From Planctomycetaceae bacterium (GTDB lineage: Bacteria; Planctomycetota; Planctomycetia; Planctomycetales; Planctomycetaceae), in contig JAESQE010000214.1 in the NCBI GenBank assembly GCA_016765335.1, forward strand, positions 1 through 7,452: DNA of 7,452 nucleotides, read 5' to 3'. A program made the position numbers and the translations under genes. The notes beneath the pieces were generated by a model. It was not told where the DNA came from and searched no databases. It saw only the letters and a list, made by a program, of their open reading frames with translations. Positions within the stretch are counted from its first letter, which is position 1. Every line of letters begins with the position of its first letter. Shown piece by piece: positions 1-6,835 of the stretch.

Positions 1-159
1 AGGACGACCAATGACGCTGCAGCCCCCGCCATTAGCAAGCAGAACTCGATCAAAAACGAGTTCTTGTCCCGCTTCAACTTCGGAACGCAAATCTATTGCA
101 AGTTGTTGTCCGGGCTGAACTTTGTACTGACGCCCACCGTCTTCGATAATCGCAAACAT
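1..159 (-). CDS. rplU: 50S ribosomal protein L21, N-terminal part (runs off the left edge)
   Basis: The reverse strand reads 53 codons from an ATG at 159 to the window edge with no stop. The product starts MFAIIEDGGRQYKVQPGQQL, which matches the L21 N-terminus (consensus like MYAVIEDGGRQYKV.EG). L21 is a large-subunit ribosomal protein that binds 23S rRNA, usually about 100 residues long, so roughly half is visible. An AAGG ribosome-binding sequence lies at 170-173, ten bases before the start. The gene follows the RNase E/G gene on the same strand after a 136-base gap; rne/rng-rplU-rpmA order is common in bacteria, which supports both calls. The open 3' end is due to the window boundary. Identity is near certain from the first 14 residues. 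Confidence 0.95.
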   Translation of the reverse strand, partial: MFAIIEDGGRQYKVQPGQQLAIDLRSEVEAGQELVFDRVLLANGGGCSVIGRP

Positions 160-195
160 CGAAATCTAACCTTACTGTTTCAAATGAAATTCAAT

Positions 196-233
196 TAAGT
201 GCAACCGCACTTAGTTCTTATTTTTTATTGCAC
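196..233 (-). promoter_or_regulatory. Possible leader hairpins upstream of rplU
   Basis: TAAGTGC (196-202) and GCACTTA (207-213) form a 7-bp stem with a 4-base loop. The bases GTGCAA (199-204) can instead pair with TTGCAC (228-233), so the two folds exclude one another. Both lie in the gap between the RNase gene and rplU. On the minus strand no T-run follows the hairpin, so a simple terminator for the RNase gene is not supported. On the plus strand T-rich sequence follows, but no plus-strand gene ends here. A leader role for rplU is inference. Confidence 0.25.
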
Positions 234-295
234 AAACTCATCCGTGAGGTGCACTGTATTAAAATTGGAAACGGAATCATACAGGTATCTAGGTA

Positions 296-646
296 CTATT
301 TCGAGTTCACACTTGGAGAAAAAGAGATTTCCTCTCCAAATTCACTCTTACAATGGAACTCCATATAATTTGGATTGACATCGTACCGCGACTCGAACCT
401 GATCGTAACGCCAGTCTTCTCTTCCAACGCCAGCAATTCTTTCCGTTTATTGTTGGCCAGAAAGCTTGCAACGTGGTGGTAAAGATCAACAGAAATTTTC
501 TTCACTTTATCCAAACTGGAAGCTCGCATCAATTCTCGCATTGCCTCAATCGAGACACTTTCGGCTGTTTTGACATAACCGGTGCCTGTGCAACAAGGAC
601 AATCTTCGTAGATACTCTTCTTTAACGAAGGACGAATGCGTTGCCT
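296..646 (-). CDS. RNase E/G C-terminal portion, displaced by frameshift
   Basis: This is the continuation of the RNase E/G gene in another frame. It gives 116 residues from about 646 to a TAG at 296-298. It begins RQRIRPSLKKSIYED, which in intact family members directly follows GLIEMT; here GLIEMT is in the upstream frame. Next comes CPCCTGTGY, with the two cysteines of the zinc-link encoded at 590-601 (CPxC in E. coli RNase E, where zinc holds the dimer together). Then come VKTAESVSIEAMREL and the small C-terminal domain ending near FSPSVNSK. It has no start codon of its own; an internal ATG at 541 gives only an 81-residue remnant lacking the zinc-link, so that start is not meaningful. One added base at about 646 would restore a 528-residue protein. 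Confidence 0.85.
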   Translation of the reverse strand, partial: RQRIRPSLKKSIYEDCPCCTGTGYVKTAESVSIEAMRELMRASSLDKVKKISVDLYHHVASFLANNKRKELLALEEKTGVTIRFESRYDVNPNYMEFHCKSEFGEEISFSPSVNSK

Positions 647-1881
647 GTCATCTCGATCAATCCAGATGGGCTGATGCGAAGGACTTTTGTTCTGGCTCGA
701 TCTCGCTCGACTGCTTTTGCGAGTTCCCTTTCAACTGCTCTGCGATGTTTTTCCATTCTCATGTCAATGAAGTCATTAACAATGACGCCACCTACATCGC
801 GGAGACGAATTTGGCGGGAAATTTCGCGGGCAGCTCGCATATTGACCTGAAAAGCCGTTTCCTCTGCGTTATCATCGACCCGATGCGTACCGCTGTTAAC
901 ATCAATGGCAACAAGCGCTTCTGTCGGATCAATCACAATCGAACCGCCACCTTCCAGAGGCACTGTTCGATGCTGGATATTCGTTATTTCCTGCTCAATT
1001 TTGTACTTATGAAACAACGGCTCTCCGTCGTTATGCAGCTTCACTTTGTCCACCTGGCTTGGCAGAACAACTTTCATGAATTCACGAATTCGCTCATACT
1101 GAGTTTCGTCATCAATGAGGACGGTATCAATCTCGCTGGTGAAGATGTCCCGAATGGTCCGCGTGACCATGTCACTTTCTTCGTAGACATCCACGGGAGC
1201 TGCATGCTTTTGGATGCGACTAACAATGACCTTCCACAGCCGCAAAAGATAATTCATATCTCTACGCAGATCATCTGCTGAACGATCAACTCCAGCGGTT
1301 CGAACAATAAAGCCCAGACCTTCTGGTGGAGACAACTCTTTGATGATTTCGCGTAACTTTTTGCGTTCATCCAGATCAGTAATTTTTCGGCTGATTCCAA
1401 CGCGTTGCAAAGCGGGCATCAGAACGAGATAGCGTCCGGGAATGCTAATATATGTTGAGAGAGTTGGACCTTTTGTACCGATACCGTCTTTGATAACCTG
1501 GACCAGTACCTCGTCACCTCGTCTGAAAATATCAGAAATCGAAGGTTTTCCCTGAGCAGATCTTTCGTTAACGCGACGCTTTTTCCCACCTTGAGGACCA
1601 CGAGACGGCGAACGCTGCGGAACTTCAACGGGAGGTAAGTGTTTGAAGTACTCAGCTTCTACATCACTGACATGTAGAAAACCGTTACTTCCTACGCCGA
1701 AATCGACAAATGCTGCCTGAATACTAGGCTCGATATTGACGACGCGACCTTTGTAAATGTTGCCGACAAAGCTTTCCTGGCTGTTCCGCTCAACGTAAAG
1801 TTCTTCCAGAACGCCATCTTCAAGAATCGCAATGCGGCTCTCTTCAGGCTGGTAAACATTTACCAGCATTTCCATTTTCAT
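622..1881 (-). CDS. Ribonuclease E/G family endoribonuclease (frameshifted near its C-terminus)
   Basis: The 419-residue product is the N-terminal four-fifths of an RNase E/G, the endonuclease that processes rRNA and starts mRNA decay. It opens MKMEMLVNVYQPEESRIAIL. An S1 RNA-binding domain spans about 38-143 (FVGNIYKGRVVNIEPSIQAA) and is interrupted at about 86-116 by a basic linker. The catalytic core has DVNSG at 327-331 and NDFIDM at 369-374; D327 and D370 correspond to the metal-binding aspartates D303 and D346 of E. coli RNase E. After GLIEMT (407-412) the frame runs into seven unrelated residues and a stop. The proper continuation, including the zinc-link, lies in another frame at 296-646, so one base appears missing near 646. 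The ATG at 1881 is preceded by GAGAAGG (1889-1895) at good spacing. Whether it is RNase E or G cannot be settled. rplU follows downstream. Confidence 0.93.
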   Translation of the reverse strand: MKMEMLVNVYQPEESRIAILEDGVLEELYVERNSQESFVGNIYKGRVVNIEPSIQAAFVDFGVGSNGFLHVSDVEAEYFKHLPPVEVPQRSPSRGPQGGKKRRVNERSAQGKPSISDIFRRGDEVLVQVIKDGIGTKGPTLSTYISIPGRYLVLMPALQRVGISRKITDLDERKKLREIIKELSPPEGLGFIVRTAGVDRSADDLRRDMNYLLRLWKVIVSRIQKHAAPVDVYEESDMVTRTIRDIFTSEIDTVLIDDETQYERIREFMKVVLPSQVDKVKLHNDGEPLFHKYKIEQEITNIQHRTVPLEGGGSIVIDPTEALVAIDVNSGTHRVDDNAEETAFQVNMRAAREISRQIRLRDVGGVIVNDFIDMRMEKHRRAVERELAKAVERDRARTKVLRISPSGLIEMTGNAFVLR

Positions 1882-1915
1882 AACAAAACCTTCTCATGTA
1901 GGAATGAGGAAGGTG

Positions 1916-1944
1916 TCTATAATCTAGAAGTGTTTCGCAATCAA
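1916..1944 (-). promoter_or_regulatory. Candidate sigma70-type promoter of the RNase E/G gene
   Basis: On the minus strand TTGATT (1939-1944) and TATAGA (1916-1921) are separated by exactly 17 bases, each matching four of six consensus positions. Transcription would begin near 1909, giving a leader of about 28 bases that contains the GAGAAGG ribosome-binding site. Position and spacing are good, but no experiment supports it. Confidence 0.45.
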
Positions 1945-3219
1945 ACATGTAACACCCGGACTAAAGTTTTGCCCAAGTATTAAACGTACTGTTTTCCTTG
2001 ATTTTCACACTGAAATTGCCTTTTCGGGAACACAATACAAATTGTGACGACCTCATCAAATGAAGAGGAACGAAAAAACATACCTGCTACGACAAAAGAA
2101 AACATGCTCATCTCGAAAGAGAGCCATCCAAAAACGATTTCTTACCCACAACTGAATTTGAGTTCAATCCGTTGAGTCAAAATCAACGGCTGTGAATGAT
2201 GTTCACCGCAGGCCAAATTGAAAATTAATCAGGAAACAGACTCTGTCTACTTTCTAATCGATCCGGAAAATTTCCGAACACGATAACCTACAGGCATGCT
2301 AACAAGCATGAGGCTAGTTAAATCACCCCATCCACCAAAATTTAACCAAAGACCAGAGGTTATCACAGAATCTGTTGCAGGAAATTATTTCCCGTATGTA
2401 GTCAACGTAGAAATCTGATTTCAACCCTCTAACCATTCGACCAAGCCAGAGTTCCAGAACCATTTTGTGGTTCCTGTCGAATTGATACGACAGAGGGCGG
2501 AACTTTTAGTCCTGCCGAAACGGTACTTAATACGTGTTGATCTTCATTTTGAACGGGGCGCGGATTAACAATGTGTAGGATAGTTTCCTGACAAACATGA
2601 AGCCAATTCAGCACAACATCGCGGTGCTTCTAAATAAAATAACACCTTTCCAAAATTTGAATCTGAAAGGAATACCCCCGAATACACGTTCTTTTGAACT
2701 GAATTCCAAGAGTAATTACCAAAATAATTATCTCACATAACAGAATGCCGAGCTTTGATTGACTCAAAGACGACTATTTTGTAAATCGTTTGAATTTAAT
2801 ACTACATGCAATGACCTGCATACATATATATGAAAACGAGTCTGTAATAGTAGTGCACAAGAGAGGTTGCTCCCAAATACCTCGCCAATATTGGCCCCTA
2901 AGGCACTTCAGCGAATGTTCTACTGATTGCCCGTTTGGGATAATCTTAGGATAGACCATGAACTATCTTGACGTATTTCCACAACGGCATAGTGACAAAT
3001 ATCGCTTTGATCTGCAATAGTGATCGCGTTTTCCAGAAAAAAAATCTTCAGGTCTCTGTTCAGGATGCCTGCATTATCGTTTTAGGGTAGATCCCGTTGG
3101 TTTCTCTTCGAGCACGATGATTCCACATGGTCATCTAGACACATTGGATGAATTGCATGGAATTAGAAGTCAAAACAATCAGGGATTAATACCACAACTT
3201 CAACGGGATCTGGGCACAT
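1945..3219. other. 1.3-kb intergenic stretch without a convincing gene
   Basis: This AT-rich stretch lies between the RNase gene promoter and the 3' end of the small hypothetical gene. Short open frames occur at 2429-2614 and 2774-2959 (minus), but neither has a ribosome-binding site or recognisable protein character. Visible structure is limited to small inverted repeats: the nested set at 2282-2364, and GAACCA/TGGTTC with a 5-base loop at 2457-2473. An A8 tract near 3038-3046 is a T-run on the minus strand, but I found no strong stem before it, so a terminator for the hypothetical gene is not supported. No tRNA, rRNA or transposase trace was seen. Confidence 0.5.
2282..2364. ncRNA. Possible branched RNA fold (three-way junction)
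   Basis: An outer 8-bp pairing, GATAACCT (2282-2289) with AGGTTATC (2357-2364), encloses two hairpins. One is CATGCT/AGCATG at 2295-2310 with a 4-base loop. The other is GTTAAAT/ATTTAAC at 2317-2346 with a 16-base loop. All three pairings are perfect and mutually compatible, giving an 83-base three-way junction. It matches no RNA family I know, and the transcribed strand is unknown. Each pairing alone could be chance in AT-rich DNA; the nested set is why I list it. Confidence 0.2.
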
Positions 3220-3615
3220 TTACACCCTGGTATCCAGCCGCATACCAACAGGAGCAATCGTATCTGGAGGGATTGGGCGGTAGGTTGAAGCGGGAATTGC
3301 ACCAATCCTTTGGGCAGCCTTCTCAGCCAGCACCATACCTGCCAGGTAGGAAAGCCCACTGGAATCTACTGTCCGTTGCTTTTCTATGTCGTCCCTATCA
3401 GCCAGGTAGATTGCCAGCAGGATTTCCGAGGAGCTGAAGCATTTTAGATGATCAGACAGTGAGTAAATCTGATGAAAGCGACTGTTGATACTGCTCGTAC
3501 AGTGCGATTCATTGTCGCTTTGAGATGAAGAAACAGGTACAAGAGGAATGTTTTTTGGAACTGAAGGAGTCAGCAATGGTGAGTCGAGATGACTAATCGA
3601 AGAAATTGAATTCAT
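3220..3615 (-). CDS. Small protein of unknown function (131 residues)
   Basis: I do not recognise this protein. The chosen ATG at 3615 has GGGG four bases upstream and AAGGGG ten bases upstream. The longer frame from 3732 would translate through a 30-bp palindrome and is unlikely. Residues 1-45 are rich in serine and proline (MNSISSISHLDSPLLTPS), probably disordered. The rest looks folded and helical, with two amphipathic stretches, SSSEILLAIYLADRDDIEKQ and SGLSYLAGMVLAEKAAQRIG, then a proline-rich tail, YRPIPPDTIAPVGMRLDTRV. No signal peptide or membrane span is evident. Codon choice in the second half (frequent CTG, GCT, GAC) looks coding on this strand, whereas the overlapping plus-strand frame at 3117-3437 does not. 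It stands alone, with no operon partner. It may be a lineage-specific planctomycete protein; that is inference. Confidence 0.55.
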   Translation of the reverse strand: MNSISSISHLDSPLLTPSVPKNIPLVPVSSSQSDNESHCTSSINSRFHQIYSLSDHLKCFSSSEILLAIYLADRDDIEKQRTVDSSGLSYLAGMVLAEKAAQRIGAIPASTYRPIPPDTIAPVGMRLDTRV

Positions 3616-3628
3616 AATTCCCCTGCCC

Positions 3629-3691
3629 CTTGAATACAGAACAGTCTCTCGCGAGAGACTGTTCTGAGTTTTATTTCTCTGTGTATTCAAG
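3629..3691. repeat. Perfect 30-bp palindrome with nested outer inverted repeat
   Basis: The segment 3637-3666 is a perfect palindrome with 15-base arms meeting at TCGCGA. Outside it, CTTGAATACA (3629-3638) is the exact reverse complement of TGTATTCAAG (3682-3691), overlapping the inner arm by two bases. On the plus strand the hairpin is followed by AGTTTTATTT, resembling a factor-independent terminator, but no plus-strand gene lies upstream. On the minus strand it sits 22 bases before the start of the small hypothetical gene, so it could be a leader hairpin or operator. Confidence 0.75.
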
Positions 3692-3942
3692 AGGCAGTTG
3701 CAAATCGTGCACCACGGTGACGTGTATCGCAAAACACTTCAGTAACAGGGGAAAATATCATACCGAGTTGGAAAGCGTTGCATAAATGCACCATCAGTGT
3801 TGATGTTTTGCTGCATCTGCCAACCGTCGGCCTGCGACTAATTGCCGAAGTGAATGAGGCGGTTTCACTGGGATTTTGAGTTGGGAATCGAGTACGATAC
3901 GTTTTATTCAAGCTGAGGCGACAGAAGTCTTGGTTCACATGT

Positions 3943-4045
3943 AGCCCCAATCCCAATTAAAACTAGCACTCAGTCATTCCTCGTGGCCTTGTACAGGCAA
4001 GGGGTTAGGGAAAAATCAACGCGATAACAAATACGCGAATGCGTA
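3943..4045 (-). repeat. Intergenic repeat, copy 1 (reverse orientation, before surE)
   Basis: Read on the minus strand, this matches the copies before and after rsgA. It holds TACGC-ATTC-GCGTA (4032-4045), CGCGTTG, a hairpin CCTTG-CCTGTA-CAAGG (3987-4002), CCACGAG and TTTTAATTG. By hand alignment about 59 of 81 core positions equal copy 3, without gaps. Similarity to copy 3 may run on to a shared TGAACC near 3931. It ends 33 bases before the surE start, so its reverse complement would lie in the surE leader. Nothing gene-like is seen between it and the palindrome at 3629-3691. Confidence 0.75.
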
Positions 4046-4078
4046 AATGATTCTGGAATGCAGCAAAACAGGAATACA

Positions 4079-4840
4079 ATGCAAATTTTATTAGCGAATG
4101 ATGATGGAATTCACTCCCCCGGCTTACGAGCCATTCAGAAAGAACTGCTCACGATGGGGAATGTCGAAATTGTTGCCCCTGCGCAGGAACAAAGTGGAGT
4201 TGGACATTCAGTGACCTATCGCAGTCCGTTACAAGTTGATGAATCGCTTGTAGATGGGGAGCACTGGGGCTGGGCAGTACATGGTAGCCCAGCAGATTGC
4301 GTGAAACTTGGGATACTGGAGCTTAGTTCTCAGCGACCTGAACTAATTGTTTCAGGTATAAATTCCGGCTCCAATTACGGCATCAATGTTTTGTATTCAG
4401 GAACGGTAGCCGCTGCGATTGAAGGAGCATTTTTCGGAATTCCTTCGATCGCGATTTCTCAATCGATCGATACGCCACCCGACTACGAAAAAACGGCAAG
4501 CCGAGCTGTCTCTATCATCAATAGATTGCTGAAGGATATCCCCGAGCCGGGTTTGCTATGGAGCATCAATTTCCCTAGCAGTGATGTTGAAATTAAAGGA
4601 GTCCGTTTTGCATCCATGTGTGTTGCCAGGCACACCGAAACGGTAGAGCGTCGCATTGATCCTCGCGGCAAACCTTATTTCTGGTCCAGCCTGAATCCGC
4701 TAGAAAGCTACGCCATGGATCAAGGAACCGACATCCATGCCTTTGCACAAGGCTATGTCACTGTGACACCCTTAAAATTTGATCTAACTAATTATTCAAT
4801 TCTAGAGAAACTCAAACAGGTCACCTGGCAGTGCGATTAA
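4079..4840 (+). CDS. surE: 5'/3'-nucleotidase SurE
   Basis: SurE is a metal-dependent phosphatase that dephosphorylates nucleoside monophosphates and supports stationary-phase survival; it is cytosolic. The 253-residue product has the family length and motifs. [16 protein letters not shown] carries the metal-binding pair D8-D9. S39 lies in [27 protein letters not shown] is at 68-78. N95 lies in [10 protein letters not shown], and [20 protein letters not shown] follows at 106-125. All expected active-site residues are present. I start at ATG 4079, which has AGGA five bases upstream and begins exactly at the family N-terminus. The in-frame ATG at 4058 would add seven residues and lacks a ribosome-binding site. 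It is apparently monocistronic. A repeat copy lies just upstream and a weak hairpin just downstream. Confidence 0.97.
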   Translation: MQILLANDDGIHSPGLRAIQKELLTMGNVEIVAPAQEQSGVGHSVTYRSPLQVDESLVDGEHWGWAVHGSPADCVKLGILELSSQRPELIVSGINSGSNYGINVLYSGTVAAAIEGAFFGIPSIAISQSIDTPPDYEKTASRAVSIINRLLKDIPEPGLLWSINFPSSDVEIKGVRFASMCVARHTETVERRIDPRGKPYFWSSLNPLESYAMDQGTDIHAFAQGYVTVTPLKFDLTNYSILEKLKQVTWQCD

Positions 4841-4875
4841 TCACTTCATCATAAGGAAACCTCTGAAAATTGGTC

Positions 4876-4894
4876 CTCCCCCTTACGAAGGGAG
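4876..4894 (+). terminator. Weak hairpin downstream of surE
   Basis: CTCCCCCTT pairs with AAGGGAG across an ACG loop, with two unpaired cytosines, 36 bases after the surE stop. No clear T-run follows, so this may be an attenuating or mRNA-stabilising hairpin rather than a true factor-independent terminator. Confidence 0.35.
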
Positions 4895-5039
4895 AGTTAG
4901 AGCCTTAGGTTTTACCACATCTTTTGTTTGGCATGCAAATCATATGACACATTGGGAGATTTGCGATAACTTTGAGGCGTATTTCCATGTGCTCATTGTC
5001 AATTAGTTGCTTCCCTTTCAAAATGGTTCCACAAAGTGA

Positions 5040-5261
5040 ATTTACCAGCAATTCTTCATTCAAAACAGCCCCAGGACATACAGGGGTGTCAATGCTTTAA
5101 ATTTATCATTGCTTAAAAAACTCGAAGAAAAAAAGGAATTACCGCATGATATTTTTACTAAACTCCGTGGTCTGCTAGACCGTTACAATAAACACCATAA
5201 ATCACTTTTGGAGATGTGGTATAACCTAAGGCTAGAGGGGGTTTTTAACTGTTTTTTATAA
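5040..5261 (+). pseudogene. Possible gene remnant without start codon
   Basis: A frame open from the TGA at 5037 to a TAA at 5259-5261 gives 73 residues. It includes NALNLSLLKKLEEKKELP, DIFTKLRGLLDRYNKHHK and LLEMWYNLRLEGVFN, which look like soluble charged helices rather than random translation. There is no ATG or GTG start and no ribosome-binding site; only ATT or TTG (5109) could initiate. It could be the decayed 3' end of an old gene or chance. I do not recognise the family. Confidence 0.2.
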
Positions 5262-5331
5262 TCAAACAGTCTTGCAAGAAGCTCCGAAATTCAATTTTTA
5301 GAAGTTCCCTTTAATTCCTACTGGAATCGTG

Positions 5332-5360
5332 TTGCAAACAGACAATGAAATAATTATACG
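5332..5360 (+). promoter_or_regulatory. Candidate rsgA promoter
   Basis: TTGCAA (5332-5337) and TATACG (5355-5360) are 17 bases apart, each matching four of six sigma70 consensus positions. Transcription would begin near 5367, inside the first hairpin of repeat copy 2, so most of the repeat would be the rsgA leader. The prediction is weak because the -10 box is imperfect. Confidence 0.3.
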
Positions 5361-5458
5361 CAATCGCGTATTTGTTCGCGCGTTGTCTATTTGCTAAGTC
5401 CTTGCCAGTACAAGGCACGGACGATGACGCAACGCAAGTTTTAATTGAGTTTGATATT
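5357..5458 (+). repeat. Intergenic repeat, copy 2 (rsgA leader)
   Basis: This carries TACGC-AATC-GCGTA (5357-5370), CGCGTTG (5379-5385), CTAAG, the hairpin CCTTG-CCAGTA-CAAGG (5400-5415), ACG, CGCAAG and AATTGAGTTTG. By hand alignment about 61 of 81 core columns equal copy 3, with one single-base gap. Copies 1 and 2 share the first hairpin, which copy 3 lacks. The 3' end falls one base before the proposed GTG start of rsgA. Confidence 0.75.
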
Positions 5459-5459
5459 A

Positions 5460-6602
5460 GTGGCTCCCAAAAAACGTAAAATTCGTGTCGCCTTCAAAAA
5501 GAACCGAGGAAAAAAAGCTCGAGCAGGGCACGAGCTGCGCGAAGCAATTCGTCAGGACGATCTCGATCAACTGGCAGCCGGAGAGCGAGTCTCAGGCAAA
5601 GGTCAGCTCACCAGACACCGCACGATCATCGCCACCGAAGCCGAACCAGGATCGAAGCAAGATTTCATACCTGATATAGAAGTGGATCGTGACCGCTGTC
5701 TTTCGGGACGCGTGCTGTACATTGTTGGCGCGCATCAATGCAGAGTGCAAATCGCTGATGGTACTGTTTATGTCTGTGCGGTCCGGCAAGTATTACGAAC
5801 TCTTTCTCAGAATTCTCGCAATGCGGTTGTAGCTGGAGATCGTGTTCTGTTTGAACCACGTGACGGATTGCAAGGCATGATTCTGCATGTCGAACCTCGA
5901 AGCGGCATCCTGGGCCGTGGGGTTGGTCGCAGCCAGCAATTGCTTGTTGCCAATGTTGATCTGGCGGTCATTATTATCACCGCAGTCGAACCTCACTTCA
6001 AACCGAATTTGATTGATCGTTTTTTAGTCAGCTGCGAAAAAGGTGGTGTCGTTCCAATCATCTGCATTAATAAATGCGACTTGGCAGATCCTGAAAACTT
6101 GCTTCCGGTCGCAGGACTCTATGCAGAACTGGGCTATCAAACGGTGCTCACTTCAGCTGCAAACGGGTTTGGTATTAAGCAACTGGCCAGAATTATTCGA
6201 GACAAGCAAACCGTTTTCAGCGGGCAAAGCGGCGTTGGAAAAAGTACGCTACTCAATGCCATTCAGCCTAGGCTCGGGCTGCGGGTTTCCCATGTCTCGC
6301 ACGATTCGGGCAAGGGTCGCCACACCACACGCACAGCCATCTTAAAGCGGCTTGATCAAGGCGGTTGGGTTGTCGATACTCCCGGAATTCGCCAACTCCG
6401 TTTATGGGACGTGCTCCCCGAAGAAGTCGAAGGATTCTTTATTGAATTCCGCCCGTTTGTGCGATACTGCAAATTCGCCGATTGCATGCACAAAGAAGAA
6501 CAACACTGCGGCATAAAAAAAGCAGTCGAAGACGGCCTCATCTCCCAGCAACGCTACACCAGCTACCAAAAAATCATCACCGACGACCCCGAAGATGATT
6601 GA
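5460..6602 (+). CDS. rsgA: Ribosome small-subunit biogenesis GTPase RsgA
   Basis: RsgA is a circularly permuted GTPase that binds the 30S subunit and acts as a late maturation checkpoint. The 380-residue product has a basic N-terminal arm (KKRKIRVAFKKNRGKKAR, then SGKGQLTRHRTI), an OB fold at about 82-145, and the GTPase motifs in the permuted order: NKCD (204-207), GQSGVGKS (255-262), the T-rich G2 region GRHTTR (286-291) and DTPG (306-309). The zinc domain has C337, C342, H344 and C350, the same spacing as the E. coli ligands. I choose GTG 5460 because MAPKKRK resembles relatives. TTG 5445 would add five residues encoded by the repeat. Neither start has a strong ribosome-binding site. At 380 residues it is slightly longer than E. 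coli RsgA, owing to the N-terminal arm. Confidence 0.95.
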   Translation: MAPKKRKIRVAFKKNRGKKARAGHELREAIRQDDLDQLAAGERVSGKGQLTRHRTIIATEAEPGSKQDFIPDIEVDRDRCLSGRVLYIVGAHQCRVQIADGTVYVCAVRQVLRTLSQNSRNAVVAGDRVLFEPRDGLQGMILHVEPRSGILGRGVGRSQQLLVANVDLAVIIITAVEPHFKPNLIDRFLVSCEKGGVVPIICINKCDLADPENLLPVAGLYAELGYQTVLTSAANGFGIKQLARIIRDKQTVFSGQSGVGKSTLLNAIQPRLGLRVSHVSHDSGKGRHTTRTAILKRLDQGGWVVDTPGIRQLRLWDVLPEEVEGFFIEFRPFVRYCKFADCMHKEEQHCGIKKAVEDGLISQQRYTSYQKIITDDPEDD

Positions 6603-6616
6603 TCCCAGCGTAGTAG

Positions 6617-6634
6617 GCTGGGTCAAGACCCAGC
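6617..6634 (+). terminator. Hairpin just after rsgA
   Basis: GCTGGGTC and GACCCAGC form a perfect 8-bp stem with an AA loop, 14 bases after the rsgA stop. CCCAGC at 6604-6609 can compete for the same GCTGGG. There is no T-run, so factor-independent termination is doubtful. The sequence resembles dispersed hairpins seen in planctomycete gaps (from memory). Two copies of TGATCGCTT follow at 6639-6647 and 6652-6660. Confidence 0.45.
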
Positions 6635-6835
6635 TCGATGATCGCTTGGAGTGATCGCTTGCCGATCTCATGAAGTGAGACGATACCCCGAAACATGCAT
6701 CGCATCGCAATCGACATGGTCACCCTGCGACGCGATATAAATCATGGCGTTCGCCTGAGTTCTCTGAGTTGATCGGCATACGGCTCGTCCCCTGTACGCA
6801 CTTGTTGCTTGTGGTTTTGCCTCGATATTATTTTG

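Larger units (their letters stand above)
4841..5356. other. Intergenic stretch between surE and the rsgA leader
   Basis: No gene with a start codon and ribosome-binding site is visible. The stretch holds a hairpin after surE (4876-4894), a 73-codon open frame without ATG (5040-5261), an inverted repeat ACTGTTT/AAACAGT (5248-5270), the palindrome TCTTGCAAGA (5270-5279) and a candidate rsgA promoter (5332-5360). Confidence 0.5.

Noticed and set aside
641..651. Programmed frameshift site in the RNase gene
   Set aside because: No X-XXY-YYZ heptamer or long homopolymer is present at the junction; a missing base explains it more simply.
745..1281. 178-residue plus-strand frame
   Set aside because: It is a shadow of the RNase E/G catalytic region on the other strand.
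2429..2614. 61-residue minus-strand frame starting at GTG
   Set aside because: It has no ribosome-binding site, no family resemblance, and weak codon character.
3117..3437. Plus-strand 106-residue open frame
   Set aside because: It is antisense to the more coding-like 131-residue frame, with no ribosome-binding site and a low-complexity, unlikely protein sequence.
3220..3732. Longer 170-residue version of the small hypothetical gene
   Set aside because: The extra 39 residues would be translated from the palindrome and its flank; the ATG at 3615 has the ribosome-binding site.
3719..3883. Plus-strand open frame with VDVLLHLPTVGLRLIAEVNE
   Set aside because: It looks slightly protein-like but is only about 54 codons, has no start codon and is preceded immediately by a stop.
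3687..3956. Minus-strand 89-residue frame before the palindrome
   Set aside because: Its 5' end lies in repeat copy 1, its composition is odd, and it has no recognisable motif.
5424..5444. Leader peptide (MTQRKF) inside repeat copy 2, with a similar MTEC in copy 1
   Set aside because: Copy 3 lacks the ATG, the peptides differ in sequence and length, and there is no ribosome-binding site.
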